Assembly: GCA_020631485.1 (NCBI GenBank)
Contig: JAHDHC010000001.1
Coordinates: 60,915-124,914 of the forward strand
Reading direction: 5' to 3'
DNA length: 64,000 nt
Origin: Candidatus Altimarinota bacterium
Lineage (GTDB): Bacteria; Patescibacteriota; Gracilibacteria; BD1-5; UBA6164
The notes below the pieces were generated by a model. That model saw only the letters and a program-made list of their open reading frames with translations. It did no database searches and was not told the origin of the DNA. A program made the position numbers and the translations under genes. Shown in pieces: positions 21,585-33,422 of the stretch (the stretch's first letter is position 1; each line of letters starts with the position of its first letter).

Positions 21585-22457
21585 TTATTCTTGTTCAAGT
21601 TCTTTAAAGACACTTTCATTGTAAAGAAGATTAAAGTCTTGAAGTATTTTTTCTCCACTATCTGGTATTACGACATAACTTTCTGTTGTGATTGCTTTTT
21701 TATTGAGGATAAGTACGTCAAGCAGTTCTTTATTGTAGTTATTTAAAAAACTATATTGTTGGATAAATTTATTACAAAAGACTAAGTAGGTGTAAGCTGT
21801 GCGTTTTATTCTAGATTGTTCGAGATAGTTTTCTACATCAACCATAACTTGATTGTCATCAAATGCTTTAAAATCTGTATTGAGCTTGAGTTTGATTTCT
21901 TCTATTTTTTCATCACTTTCTCTCATCACTCACTCGAGATAAGCTCTTTGAGATTCGAGAGTTGCTATATTGTTTGCAGAAGTTTTGAAACGTACCTCAA
22001 GTTGTCTCACATAATCATCTATAAAAATAGATTTATTCGATGAGTTTATAATATCTTCTTGTATGTCATTTCTCAGATATGCAAGATATTCTTGTATGGT
22101 CAGCATGTTTGCCTGGATCATATTCCTTCTTACCAAATCAGGATTACTGATCATATCATTGATATCAAGAATCTCATCGAGGACAATTCTTTGTCCGTTT
22201 CAAGATTGTACACTTTTAAGGTTTTTCTTATTTGCAAAGTCAGTTCATATGTTTGTTGCGAGGGCTACTCATACATTAGATAGTATCGGTATATTTATTT
22301 CTTGAAATCTTGAAGCATTAGTTGATTGTTGAGTGTTTCATTCGGATGGAAAAGTTTGGGCATTTATAATTCCAGATCAAAAGTATATAAATAGACTAAA
22401 AATAAAGCTGAGTGTCAGTATTTTTTTTGCTGTTGAACGATAAGACGAAAACATCAT
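21585..22457 (-). CDS. Exported helical protein of unknown function
   Basis: 290 residues from ATG at 22457 (MMFSSYRSTAKKIL). An N-terminal hydrophobic segment (LSFIFSLFIYFGSG) is a signal peptide or anchor. The rest is almost all helical with coiled-coil character (NMIQANMLTIQEYLAYLRND, EEIKLKLNTDF) and ends in acidic ELEQE. A surface or periplasmic structural role is likely; no family recognised. It lies just downstream of the giant surface protein on the same strand, 49 bases away, and may be cotranscribed. Confidence 0.65.
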
Positions 22458-22506
22458 AATTGGTTATTTCTATGTATTTTATATATAATAACACATTTTT
22501 ACTATT

Positions 22507-25500
22507 TTAAACAAGTTTTTTCTTGTTTAAAGTTACAAATAGTAAGCTCAGTGAAAATATAAGAATGAGAAGAATCCAAATCTTGCTATTTTGATCTTTT
22601 TCAGATTTTTGATTGTTGTTTGCTTGTGCTTGTTTGACGAAAATACTAGAATAAATCTTTTTTCCCGAGCTTGATTTTTTCGTTCTTGCCTGCGCTTTTT
22701 TGAGTGCAGAAGCTTGTTTTTTAGCAAGCTTTAGTGCTTTCTTGTTTTCAAAGTCTCTACGTTTCTTGATATATTCTGTATCTATACTAAAGCTGTAACT
22801 CTTTTCTATTGGCCTAATATTTCCATAATAGTCTGTGAGAGTATTTGTGATTTGATATTCTCAAGCCTCAAATATATCACTTACTCAGAGTTCATACTCA
22901 CCAAAGCTATTTGCTTGGACTCTATACTCTTTGCCTAGAATTTCTATTGAAATCTTTCAACTTGGGAGAGTTTTTCCAGAAATTTTTAGAGCGCTTTGCA
23001 GTTTTGATATTCTTTGTGAAAATGTTTTTTGAATATGTAATTCATATAGCTCAGCTGTATCTATTCTTACTCATACACCAGTCGAAAAATCTTCAGTTAC
23101 AGTATCCTTTAAGAATACATTTTGAAAAATATCAGGTATTGCGTCTCAGTTTTTATCTGTATAGAAATTATCTTTGAGTGTGCGAGCATTTTTTGTTTGG
23201 AGAGCTTCACGAACTAAGAGATCATCTCTTTTTTCCTGAAGTACTATTTTCTTATAGTTTTTTGATGCCCATATTCACTTTTTTTCTCATTTTGCATTTG
23301 ATTCCGCTTTTTTAAAACTTTGTAAATATTTGAAGTCATATGAAAGATAGGCTCTTGAAAATCACTCAGAAATCAAGCTCTGATTCATATTTACTCAGTC
23401 ATACTTAATGTATCACATCAGTCTTCCATACTTGTCGCGCTTGTTGATGTGCTCTTCTTCAAAGTCTACATATGTATTGCGAATATTTGATGCGAGATAG
23501 TCTCTTGCTTTTTTCCCATAAGCTATCTCTAGATGATTATTGGTATTGTAAATCTCAGGAGTGTCTACTCATACGAGTCTTATTTTTTCTATTACACCAC
23601 TCGGCATTTGAACTTTGAGTGTATCTCCGTCAATCACCTCTAAGACATAAACAGGTATATCAGTGATATTACTATTATTATGAGACAATATGTAATTATC
23701 AGCAACTGTATGATTATAATCAAGAGTATCTATAATCTGATCAGAAAAACTGAGAGATATAGTAGTATGTGCATTGGGAAGATTGAGTTTTGTTTGGCTT
23801 TTATAAAATCGTACTATTTTTCATCCAGTTAAGAAAAGATCATTATTTATAGTATGTTTTTTCGTACTTTTTTTCGTGACGATTTCTATCTTCAATCATT
23901 TGAGATTGAGAGATCATGAACTGGTATTTATGAGTTCTATATATTCATCACTATCAACTCATGATGGATTTGGAAGTATTGCGTGTATTTTTAAAAATCA
24001 TTGTAACACTGCAGAGTCTTTAGGCTCGAGAATTTCTTCTTTAGTATTTTTTGGAGTTTTAGAAGTTTGTGTTTCTTCTAATACATGAATAGTGAATTCA
24101 TGAGTATTTTCTCAGTCTTGTAAAGTGATACTATGCTTTCATGTTTCATACCATTGTCCTTTTGGGTTGTTTGTTTGAGTTTGTGCTCAGGAATAAGCCC
24201 ATATCAGTTCTATTTGTGTTGCATCAGATCTATATGATTTTGATGCATCAAGGTTGATATAGCATGGTGATTTGTTGCAGTGTATAAGTGATCAAGACAA
24301 AACTCTATAGTCTACTTCTTTTCATTGTAGCTCTATGATGAATTCTGTATCAAAATCTTTTGTACTTTTCTGCATGACTTTTTGTATATCCGTTGCTCAT
24401 ATTTTTTCATCTATTTTAGATAGAGAATGGTCTTGAGGATTAGGAACTGTTATCTCTCAGTTCATTATGTCAAGAGTTGCTGTTTTGTAATTATTTGGAT
24501 AATTTTTATCAGATACCTTGAGAACTATAGTATATTTTCATATTTCAGGGTAGCTCACATATCAAGGATTACACTTTGATGCTGTAGACTGTTTGAAATC
24601 TCCTCATCTAAATCTCCACTCACATTTTTCTCATTTACTTTCTTTGTATATCAGATTTACTTTACAGTTCTTTTTTTTACATAAAAAACTCTCATCAAGT
24701 CATGATTGGACTTCGATATTTGGTGTTTGAATTTTTAGTTTTGTTTTTTTAGCTGTATTTTTTGATGTATTACTTTTCGACCCTCAGCTATTTCAGGATT
24801 TTTTTGGGATATATCAATTGTTTTGAATTCGTACGATTTTTTCATGTATTTTTTTGAACGTTTGTTTTTCATGAATCATTATTTTGAGATAATTTTCACC
24901 TTCTGGAAATATCAACGTTTTGGGATTACATGTCTCAATTGAGTTTTTATCAACACTGTTATAGATCTTGCAGCTATAGTCTGATAATTCTTCTCAACCA
25001 CTGGTCACATGAAAAAGAAAATTAATCTTACATGTCTCTCTTGTTTGATCACAGATATAACCCACACTATCTTTTAGAGCATAACTTGGTTGCTGTAATG
25101 ATTCATGTATTTCTAAGTTGCTATAGTCTTGACCAGGATCTTCTGTAGTAAGTGATTGAGTATTTGATACACTTATTGGAGTCTGATTTTGCTCGTTAAT
25201 ATCTTCTTCTAATTTTTGTTCTGCAGTTGACATATCAGTATCAATAGAAACAACACTGTTTTCAATATATATACTTCCAGTAGAAAATACTCAAGTATCA
25301 AGTAGAGAGCTCACTGTGAGGGAAATAGTATGACTTCCAGTTCCATAACTTACAAATCAGGGGTTACACTTTTTATCGGTATCAGCTGTTGTAAAAGTCC
25401 CACTCCCGAAATCCCACTGACAACTATAATCATTTTCTATAAATGCTCCTGTGAAGATATCCTCAACACTGAGATTTACTTTACAGTCTTCTTTTTTACA

Positions 25501-27237
25501 AGTGTACATATCTCAAGTTTCAGAATATTCCAGTCCACTTTGGATTTCAAATACTATTTTAGGGACAAGAATAACTCATCAAGAAGACGAAATATCTTCA
25601 GTCTTTTTATCGGTTGAATCATCTATTTTTGGAGAATCTTCTCAATTGTTTGAAGAGTTTTCAGTAAACTCTGATTTGGGTATGTATTCATTTATTCAGC
25701 TTCCAGTATCGGGAGTCTCGCTTGAAACTTCTGTATCAAAAACTTCAGCTGATAGAGATTGTTCTGTAGATTCAACATTTTGTTCTTCAGTATTTTGATT
25801 CTGCTGATCTGTATTTTGCTCTGAGATATCTGTAGCACCATCTGAGATGACGATATTCTCAAAAAATAAACTTCCAGTAGAAAAGATAGCACTATCTTTG
25901 ATATGTGAAACTGCTAGAGATATAGTATGACTTCCAGTTCCATAACTTACAAATCAAGGGTTACACTTTTTATCGGTGTCAGTAGTTGTAAAAGTTCCAC
26001 TTCCAAAATCCCACTGACAACTATAGTCATTTTTTATAAATGCTCCTGTGAAGATATCCTCAACACTGAGATTTACCTTACAGTCTTCTTTTTTACAGGT
26101 ATATATCTCTCAGCTTCCAGAGTGTTCAAGTCAGCTTTGGATTTCATATACTATTTTGGGAGCACTAAGAATCGTTCATGAATATGAGGCTGTGTTAGTT
26201 TCAGTTGATTCTTCAGTTTTAGTTGATTCTATTGTTTCTTGTTTAAGCTCTTGAGTTTCGTCTAATTTTTCTAGAACTCAATTCTCAAAATATAGAGCCC
26301 CAGTGGAAGAAGTTGTACTATCTTCGATATGAGTAATAGTGAGAGAAATGATATGACTTCCAGTTCCATAACTTACAAATCAGGGGTTGCACTTTTTATC
26401 GGTGTCAGTAGTTGTAAAAGTTCCACTCCCAAAGTCCCACTGACAACTATAGTCATTTTCTATAAATGCTCCTGTGAAGATATCTTCGACACTGAGATTT
26501 ACCTTACAGTCTTCTTTTTTACAAATATATAGCTCTCAGCTTCCAGAGTGTTCAAGTCAGCTTTGGATATCAAATACTATTTTCGGAGCTTTAAAAACCT
26601 TTTGAAGTCCACCAGAAAGATTCTTCTCAATATCTCATCATGTGCTTGTAAGTTCTTTTTCTCAATTGTGTATATCCCCAGTTTCACCAAATGTTTGAAG
26701 GTCAGAATCTTGCGTAGCTCAGGTATTTGTTGTTTCTTCTTGATTTATATCTGTTCAAGTACCATTCGATATATCTCAGACTTGATTTCTATAAAAGGTA
26801 TTTTCAAATCAAAGAGAAGATTTCTGTACTGTAGTGTTATCTTCTTTTCTGATTATCTCAATATTTATAAGATGTTTTCAAGGTGCATATTGAACGAATC
26901 CGGGATTACATTTTTTATCAGTATCTTTCGTCGTAAATGTACCACTCCCAAAATCCCAGTGACAACTATAGTCTTTTATATTTTTTGTTGTAAAGTAATC
27001 TTCAACACTCAAGTTTACTTTGCAAGTTTCTTTTTTACAGAGATAGTCTCCTAATGGAGACTGTTCGAGTCATGACTGTATCTCTATTTCAAGTTTCGTA
27101 TATGATCAGCTTTCATCTTTAATACTGGAGTTATGAGACTGGTCTAGATTTCAAGAATTTGCATAAATGTTATGAGAACTATGAAAGAAAAAATTGAGAA
27201 ATATAGAGAGAAGGAGAATTCTCGCAGTAAACTTCAT
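22507..27237 (-). CDS. Giant surface protein: PKD-like repeats, lamin-tail domain, staphylococcal nuclease domain, C-terminal anchor
   Basis: 1576 residues in one frame when TGA is glycine (more than 60 TGA). Signal peptide (MKFTARILLLSIFLNFFF), then four well-conserved repeats of about 85 residues at roughly 51-129, 216-306, 357-442 and 557-642, each with CKKE(D/T)CKVNLSVED, CxWDFGSGTF, DTDKKCNPGFV and a beta tail (PKD-like with two disulfides), plus three degenerate copies up to about 1060. A lamin-tail domain (PNPSGVDSDEYIELINTS) follows at about 1080-1180. A thermonuclease domain at about 1197-1325 retains VIDGDTLKV, IRLVGVDTPE, YGKKARDYL and DKYGRLMG, that is the Asp, Arg, Asp, Glu and Arg of the active site. 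A last membrane helix (WILLILIFSLSLLF) with a KKK tail anchors it. Probable exported DNA/RNA-degrading enzyme that feeds on host or environmental nucleic acid (inference). Confidence 0.9.
25300..27085 (-). repeat. Four near-identical PKD-like repeat blocks within the surface protein gene
   Basis: Blocks at about 26850-27085, 26310-26590, 25905-26165 and 25300-25570. The last three share long identical DNA tracts (for instance the tract encoding TDKKCNPGFVSYGTGSH), spaced about 400 and 600 bases apart, which implies recent duplication or gene conversion. Linkers between blocks are Glu/Thr/Ser/Gln-rich. Confidence 0.85.
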
Positions 27238-27353
27238 AAAAGATTTGATATAAAAAAATATCAAATTACGCTACTGAATAAAATTGATAAATCAAGAAAA
27301 AGGGTATATTTTGTATATAAATATTAAATTAGTATTAATTAAATATTAAAGTT

Positions 27354-28211
27354 TTATAAATTAAGTGAAAAGAAATCAAGAGAGTTTTTGTAGATTTGTA
27401 GACTGACTTCCTCTGATGGCTCATCTCTGAGATCAATAAGTGTATCTAAAACATGTTTTACAAATAGTGGTTCATTTTCTTCTTTTCATCTTAGAGGCTC
27501 AGGTGTGAGATATGGACTATCTGTTTCTATCATAATATTTTTGAGTGGAATCTTTGTCGCGGCTTTTTGTATATCTTTCGCATTTTTAAATGTTACTATT
27601 CCTGAAAAGCTTATTTTTGCATCAGGAAATTTCTTGAGGCACTTGAGGGCGTAATCATAATCTTCGGTAAAGGAGTGTAGTACAAAATTTCCATAATTTT
27701 CTTGGCACAGAATCTCCCACACATCTTCTCATGAATCTCTATTATGAATAATAAAAGGAATCGAGAGCTTTTTTGCTAGTCTGATTTGAGCTCTAAAATA
27801 ATATTTTTGTAATTCTTTTAATAGATCTATTTCAGTATTATTTTTACGTGCGATATCTTCTATCCAGTAATAATCAAGTCAACACTCACCAATCGCTACA
27901 ATTTTGTCTGGGTATTTTTTGTAGTATTCTTCAATAATTCCGACTATTTGTTCTAGATCTTTTTTTGATTTTAAATTCTCTATAAAATAGGGAAGACTCT
28001 CTGCATCAAACTCTACACTACACGGATGTATTCCCACGCTTGCGTATATTTGTGAATGTATTTTTGAAAATGCTATACATTTTTCTGAATCATGAGTATC
28101 AGTTGCTATACTGATAAGCGCTTTTCCTCATCATGCAAAAAAGTTATCAAACTGTTGTGTTTGAGATTTTTTCTTGGCGAGATATGGATGACAATGTGTA
28201 TCAATAAACAT
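27354..28211 (-). CDS. tatD: TatD-family metal-dependent deoxyribonuclease
   Basis: 285 residues. The metal motif HxH is in FIDTHCHPY at the N-terminus; then VGIHPC, GECGLDYYW, IHNRDSGED, LHSFTEDYDYALK and ETDSPYLTPEPLRG follow in order. TatD proteins are 3'-5' exonucleases acting in DNA degradation and repair. A 116-base gap separates it from the surface nuclease. Its start codon lies inside a perfect 17-bp inverted repeat. Confidence 0.92.
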
Positions 28212-28260
28212 AATAAAATCAGACTGTATATTATAGATATACTAGTCTGATTTTATTATG
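28209..28260 (-). terminator. Perfect 17-bp inverted repeat across the tatD start (terminator of the upstream gene)
   Basis: CATAATAAAATCAGACT at 28209-28225 and AGTCTGATTTTATTATG at 28244-28260 are exact reverse complements. For minus-strand transcription from 28270 the second arm runs into AGTCTGATTTTATT, a T-rich terminator; the tatD ATG and its upstream bases lie in one arm, so the hairpin could also reduce translation. Confidence 0.6.
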
Positions 28261-28269
28261 ATGCAACTC

Positions 28270-28803
28270 TTAAAAAGACACTCATGAACTTGTCATAATA
28301 TATGTTTTTCAACTTGTATCACTAAAGTTTGCATTGAGAATATTTATATGACTTTTTAAATTTTCGTCTGACGTGATTCATATTTTTACAAGATTTTCTC
28401 ATGCTTTTATAGACCTATTTCATGTTCATTGAAGTTGAATATTGAGTATTCAGTTATCGATAAAATCGTAATTTAAAATATAATTGTCTATATCAAAATT
28501 TATATTTTCTGTATTTAATGATGAGTTATCATAGAGGATAGAAAAGTGTATATTTGTCGGAGATACAAGCTCCTGATTTGTTTTTATTTCTATGCTGTTG
28601 TTGTTGTTGTTGTTGTGTGTGATATATATATCACTGTTTTTGATATTATTTGAACTTTCAAGTAAATTTGCTTTTAAATACTGTTGAGTTGGAGATGATT
28701 GAAAAAGGATGTTTGCTCAGAGTGCCAAAAAGAGACTCATTGCGATAATAAAGCAATTTTGAGTATTTTTGTAGCTTTTGTATTTGTTAAATATATCTTT
28801 CAT
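28270..28803 (-). CDS. Membrane-anchored exported protein of unknown function
   Basis: 177 residues from ATG at 28803. A signal anchor at residues 16-35 (CFIIAMSLFLALGANILF) precedes a mostly beta, Asn/Ser/Ile-rich domain (NIHFSILYDNSSLNTENINFDI, GILNIQLQGTGN) that resembles a cohesin-like or other all-beta surface domain, but the match is not strong. A CAA/GTT triplet run (28601-28615) encodes consecutive asparagines. Lies between uvrC and tatD. Confidence 0.6.
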
Positions 28804-28865
28804 AATCTAGTTTCTATAAATCTTAACATAATTTTATCATTTTAATTATTAAAAGACAAAAAAAA

Positions 28866-30701
28866 CTAGAGTAATCCGTGATCATCGAGTGCTTCTACAA
28901 CATTTGATGGGAGGAGTTTTTGAAGTTCTTTTTTTTCTACTCACTTGAGATTACTGACATTTCCATAGTGTTTTATAATTTTTTTCCTCGTTTTTGGTCA
29001 TATTCCATCTATTCATTCAAGAATATTTTTTTTCATAGCCTTTATGCGAGAATCTCTATTAAAAGTAATTGCAAATCTGTGAGCTTCGTCACGTATTTTT
29101 TGTACCATTCTAAGTTCTGAAGAGTCTTTTTTGAGGGTTATTGGCTCGCTCAGTCCTGGAAGGAAAAGTTCTTCTTCTTTTTTAGCAAGGGAAACTATTT
29201 GTATGTCGCTTTCAAGTTCATGTTTTTTTATTATTTCACAGACTGCGCTCAGTTGTCACTTTCATCCATCGATTATGAGAAGGTCTGGGTAATTTTTGAG
29301 TTCTTTGAGTTCACGGCATCTTCTTTCCATAACTTCTCTCATTGATCAGAAGTCATCTATTTTTTGATCTTCAAGGGTTTTGATCCTGAGTTTTCTGTAT
29401 TTGCTTTTATTGAGTTTTCCATTTTCTATAACACTTCTTGATGCCACTGTATGATTTCCACTTATATGACTTATATCGTTGCACTCAAAAACTATCTCCT
29501 TATCTCAGTAAGTGTATCATAGTGTAGTTAAGAGATTTTTCATATTTTGCTTCGTGAAATTTTTTGTACTGAGACTTGCAAGATGTTTTTTATATGCATA
29601 TTCATAAAGATTTTTGTAACAGAGTTTAATTAAATCGGATTTAGTTCATATTTTACTATATTCTACTTTAACAAAATCTATATTTCATATATCTAGCTTA
29701 TCTGATATTATGAGCTGTTTCTTTTTTTTCGCTCCAATGTATTCAGAATAATTTCTGTATATATATTGTATAAATATCTCATTGAGATCTTCTCAGAGTT
29801 TATTTTCAATTTCATAGGCATAAAATCAGTTAATCTTACTTTCTATTATCTCTATTTTTCATAAATAAGTCTTATCATATTTTTCTATATAATTAAGCAC
29901 GTCACAGTCACCATCTACCCCATCCCGAATTATCTGATTGGACGATAAGGTCTGGATACTTTCAATATCAAGTTTGAGGCTTTGAGCTTTTTCAAAGTCG
30001 AGTTTCGCTGCTGATTCTCTCATTTTTAGCTCGAGATCTTTGAGTATGTCCTTGTAATCTCCTTTGAGGAAATTTTTTATATCCTGTATATCTTCATGAT
30101 ATTTATCAATAGCTTCTTTCTCAAGCAAACATGGGGCACTACATCTTCATATATAGTAATCGATGCAGGGAATCTTTATGTTTCTATTTTTGAGAGTGAG
30201 TTCATCTTTTTCGTAGCCAAATATAAGTTTACAACTCCTGTATCAAAAAACTTTCTTTGCTATCTTTAGGAGATTATTGACATACTGTGTAGAAAGATAA
30301 GGTCAAAAATAGTATCATGACTTAGTCTTGATCCTGGTCTTAAATACTCTTGGAATAGCTTCGTTTGTAATTTTGATGTAGGTATGATCTTTTCCATCTT
30401 TTAGCAGGATATTATACTTAGGTTGATGTTTTTTGATAAGGGTAGCTTCAAGCATCAAAGCCTCTGTTTCATTATTCGTGACTATTAGATCAATATCGCA
30501 AATCTTTCAGACCATTTCTTGTTTTGCAAAATTGAGCTTAGATTTTCCATTAAAATACGAATTCACGCGAGAAAAAAGATTCACACTTTTTCAAATGTAA
30601 ATAATTTCTCTCGATTCATCAGAAAACTTATATATACCAGGAGAGTTTGGAATATTTTTCAGAATCTTTTTTAGTGTTCATCACGAAGATCAATGGTTCA
30701 T
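28866..30701 (-). CDS. uvrC: Excinuclease ABC subunit C
   Basis: 611 residues. GIY-YIG nuclease domain at the start (SPGIYKFSDESREIIYIGKS), the cysteine block (IPCIDYYIGRCSAPCLLE), the UvrB-binding UVR motif (LKMRESAAKLDFEKAQSLK), the RNase-H-like C-nuclease (VFECNDISHISG, DLLIIDGGKGQL) and a final helix-hairpin-helix (IDGIGPKTRKKIIKHYGNV). Makes both incisions in nucleotide excision repair. The start ATG (30701) overlaps the PH-domain gene by 31 bases, pointing to translational coupling. Not with uvrA or uvrB here. Confidence 0.96.
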
Positions 30702-31348
30702 TCAGTTTTTTCTATATTTTTAAGGTATTTTTTTTCATACTTTTCATTCTTTGTTTTTCTTTTTGCTCCTCAGGTATCTAAGTAATTTTCTACAACTCAA
30801 GTAAGTGCTTCCATAACCATATCAAACCTATCATCTTTTTTGGAAGCAGTATTCATCTTTGAGAATTTTTCTATTTCATCAAGTGATTCATATGGGATTT
30901 TTGCGTCTGGAAGACGGAACTCTCATGTTCCTATCTTGTGTATGACTATATCTCCTTTATTGAAGAGTGTATCGAGTATCCCATACTGCTCGACTTCTAC
31001 TCATTCGATATTTTCATATTTTACCGTAGTCATATCGGTACTAAAAAGTGCCCAATCAAGGTCTACAACCCCGGAGCTTGTGATAATCCACACATCATTG
31101 TACCGGTCAAATATATCATATACTAGTTTTAAAAAGATACAGAATAAATATATCTCAAGAGCGTAAAAGGGCACAAGTTCTTGTATACGAATAGAGTTAA
31201 AATACATAAAACTCGGGATAATCGACAAGAGGCCAAAAAGAACCAAAACATTATCCACTATCTTGAGCCAGTGTTCGTGAACTACTCATAGCATCTCATC
31301 TCACTCTGGGACATATTTTCTAAAAAATTTTAACTCAAAATTGTTCAT
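30671..31348 (-). CDS. PH-domain membrane protein (bacterial PH, YdbT/YdbS-like)
   Basis: 225 residues. N-terminal soluble stretch FFRKYVPEGDEMLGVVHEHWL, two membrane segments (VLVLFGLLSIIPSFMYF and FYALEIYLFCIFLKLVYDIF), then a bPH-type domain: DVWIITSSGVVDLDWALFS, VKYENIEGVEVEQYG and GDIVIHKIGTGEFRLPD, where the VEV strand and GDI turn are typical. A basic helical tail (KRKTKNEKYEKKYLKN) ends the protein and overlaps uvrC. Role unknown. Confidence 0.7.
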
Positions 31349-31422
31349 ACATTTGTATTAGCTGTTTGAATTTAGAATATTTTAATTATAATACTAGGAC
31401 TTGCAATTTATAATTTTCAAAG

Positions 31423-31436
31423 AGCAACATGTTGCT
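31423..31436. promoter_or_regulatory. Perfect 14-bp palindrome (possible operator)
   Basis: AGCAACATGTTGCT, about 75 bases before the PH-domain gene and 55 bases after the end of the PLA2-like gene. A minus-strand TATTATAAT-like box lies just downstream at about 31386-31394. It could bind a dimeric regulator of the PH-uvrC unit. Confidence 0.35.
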
Positions 31437-31480
31437 TCCAAAACGTCTAAAAAACTCCAAATAATCTCAGATTTTATTAT

Positions 31481-31846
31481 CTAATATCTATCTCTTCCAA
31501 ATCCCCACCTAAATGGCGTAGGGAAGACTGGTGCTCAGCCAATGCGTACTCACGTCCACATCGTGGTTCAGAGGATGTCATAAGCGAATCATCACTTATC
31601 AGCAACACATTGTCTGAGTTTATTGTCTGACTGAAGGCGCTTTGTCCAGCTTCCTCCAAAGAAATAGTCTGTATCATGAGCAGTGCAACAGTCGATATAA
31701 TTCCCATCTGGGAACATGGAACAGCCGTCGAATTTGAAATCAGCAGGAATCTGAGAAAAACTCAATTCTGAACTCTTAAGATTTGAGCTAAATTGAGTGA
31801 AGCAAAAAAAAGTAACTATTCAGAAAACGATAAGATATTTTTTCAT
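31481..31846 (-). CDS. Exported phospholipase-A2-like protein
   Basis: 121 residues. Signal segment MKKYLIVFGIVTFFCF, then the core FDGCSMFPDGNYIDCCTAHDTDYFFGG: a CC-x-x-HD pair as in the phospholipase A2 active-site helix (CCxxHxxC, catalytic His plus Asp), followed by LQSDNKLRQCVADKGG and an aromatic, Gly-rich end (WTGVRIGGAPVFPTPFRWGFGRDRY). The last cysteine of the classic signature is replaced. If active it would hydrolyse membrane phospholipids, plausible for attacking a host membrane, but the assignment rests on the motif alone. The reading uses TGA as glycine at KGG and TGVRIGG; the TAG stop is at 31481. Confidence 0.55.
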
Positions 31847-31849
31847 ATT

Positions 31850-31940
31850 ATTCCCTCCTTTTGAAAGGAGAGTTAGGGTGGATTAGAAGATAGAAATAAT
31901 CCCTCCCCCTCTGGGGACTCCCTTTTTAAAAAGGGAGAAT
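31850..31940. repeat. Intergenic pair of palindromes related to the in-frame elements
   Basis: CCCTCCTTTTGAAAGGAG (31852-31870 region) and CCCTTTTTAAAAAGGG (31920-31935 region) flank a CCCTCCCCCTCTGGGGACTCC stretch. They resemble the CCCC-type elements found inside cysS, trmB and rnhB-queH, here in a non-coding site. The first arm lies at the promoter of the PLA2-like gene. Confidence 0.5.
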
Positions 31941-31947
31941 AATGAGT

Positions 31948-32730
31948 TTATTTGAGTTCTAGCATCACCGGACAGTGATCGCTTCACATGACTTCGTTCA
32001 TATAGCGTATATCTATTATTTTTTCTACAAAATCGTTATTCGCAACAAAATAATCTATCCTCCAGCCCACATTACGAGGTCTCGCTCAGGCTCTATAGCT
32101 CCACCAAGAATAGGTATCTAGCTGATCGGGATAAAAGTGGCGAAACATATCTGTGTATCCGTAGGAAAAAAGCTCAGAGATTTTCTCACGTTCGATAGGA
32201 AGAAACCCTATAGAGTTTACATTTTCCTTTGGTCGAGCAATATCTATTTCAGTATGAACGATATTGAAGTCTCCAGTCATGATGATATTTTTCCCCTGTG
32301 ATTTGAGTCATTCTACATATTGGATCAAATGATCATAAAACTCGAGTTTGTATTCAAGCATATTTGGTCCACTAACTTTTTGTCAGCCATTAGGAAAATA
32401 TCAGTTGAGTAGTACAAAATCTTCTGTCTCTATTTGTGTCATCCTTCCATGTTCAGAAAAATACACTAAATTTCAAAAAGTATTTTTTTGATCAAGTGTA
32501 GTTATTCATTTTTTGTAAAAAATCGCAGTACCAGCGTATCAGGCTTTTTCTCAAGCGTGCCAAATATAGTTGTATCAGTCGAGTTCTCAGACTTCTTTTA
32601 TAAACTGGTCTTCAAAAGCCTTTGTTTCTTGGATACAGAGGATATCAGGATCTTCATTTGCAACAAACTCGTGAAATCCTTTCTTTGCAACTGCACGGAT
32701 ACCGTTTACATTCCAGGAAATAATTTTCAT
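31948..32730 (-). CDS. xth: Exodeoxyribonuclease III (AP endonuclease)
   Basis: 260 residues. Base excision repair enzyme with motifs [20 protein letters not shown] (catalytic Glu), [28 protein letters not shown] and [10 protein letters not shown] (catalytic His), in the order of the ExoIII/exonuclease-endonuclease-phosphatase fold. Usual length. Its divergent partner is grpE 131 bases away. Third DNA-metabolism nuclease in this minus-strand block with tatD and uvrC. Confidence 0.95.
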
Positions 32731-32861
32731 ATTTATTAAGTGAAAAAAGTTAATACTGAAAATAGTATCAAAAAAACTAAAAAAACAAAGAGATATTTTT
32801 TTGAAAAAATTAAAAACATGTTTATAATCTACGCCTAATTATTTGTAAACTATATAAAGAT

Positions 32862-33422
32862 ATGGCTCACCACACAAAAGAAGAATTAGAACAAGATGAT
32901 ATCATGGAAGAAGTAGAAGAAGAACTAGAATCGATAGAAGACGAAACAGGTGCTATAGATGAAGAAAAACTGGAAGACGCGATTCATCCAAATGATTCAG
33001 ATGAAGTACAGAAACTCAAAGACACACTCGCAAGGACACAGGCTGATTATCAGAATTTTCAAGCAAGAACTCAAAGAGACAAAGCTGATATGGTATTTTT
33101 TCTCAAGCAAGACATTTTTACAAAAATTCTTCCAAGGATAGATGATCTAGAAAGAATCCTTAAAAATACTCCTGAAGAAGAAAAAACTGGTGCGATTTTT
33201 GACGGACTCACACTTGTTTATACAAAACTTATTGATGATATGCACAAGCTTGGAGTAAGTGCATTTGAAAGCAAGTGAAAGCAAGTTGATCCAGAAAAAC
33301 ATGATGTAATGACGCAAGTGCCTGGAGAAGAATGAGTGATCCAAGATGAGTTTGAGAAATGATATGAGCTTGGGGGAAGAGTCCTCAGACACGCAAAAGT
33401 AGTAGTTGGAAATGGTGCATAG
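32862..33422 (+). CDS. grpE: Nucleotide exchange factor GrpE
   Basis: 186 residues. An acidic N-terminal arm (DDIMEEVEEELESIEDE), a long helix (LARTQADYQNFQARTQRDK) and the beta domain (ESKGKQVDPEKHDVMTQVPGEEG ... KGYELGGRVLRHAKVVVG) are diagnostic. Works as a dimer to exchange ADP for ATP on DnaK. Ends with TAG, unusual in this window but normal for table 25. dnaK and dnaJ are not in the window. Confidence 0.95.

Noticed and set aside
25300..27085. CRISPR-like repeated blocks
   Set aside because: Repeats are about 250 bases long, irregularly spaced and encode PKD-like domains in one long frame, so they are protein repeats.
28601..28615. GTTGTT simple repeat as a phase-variable tract
   Set aside because: It encodes asparagines in a real gene in steps of three, so length changes would not shift the frame.
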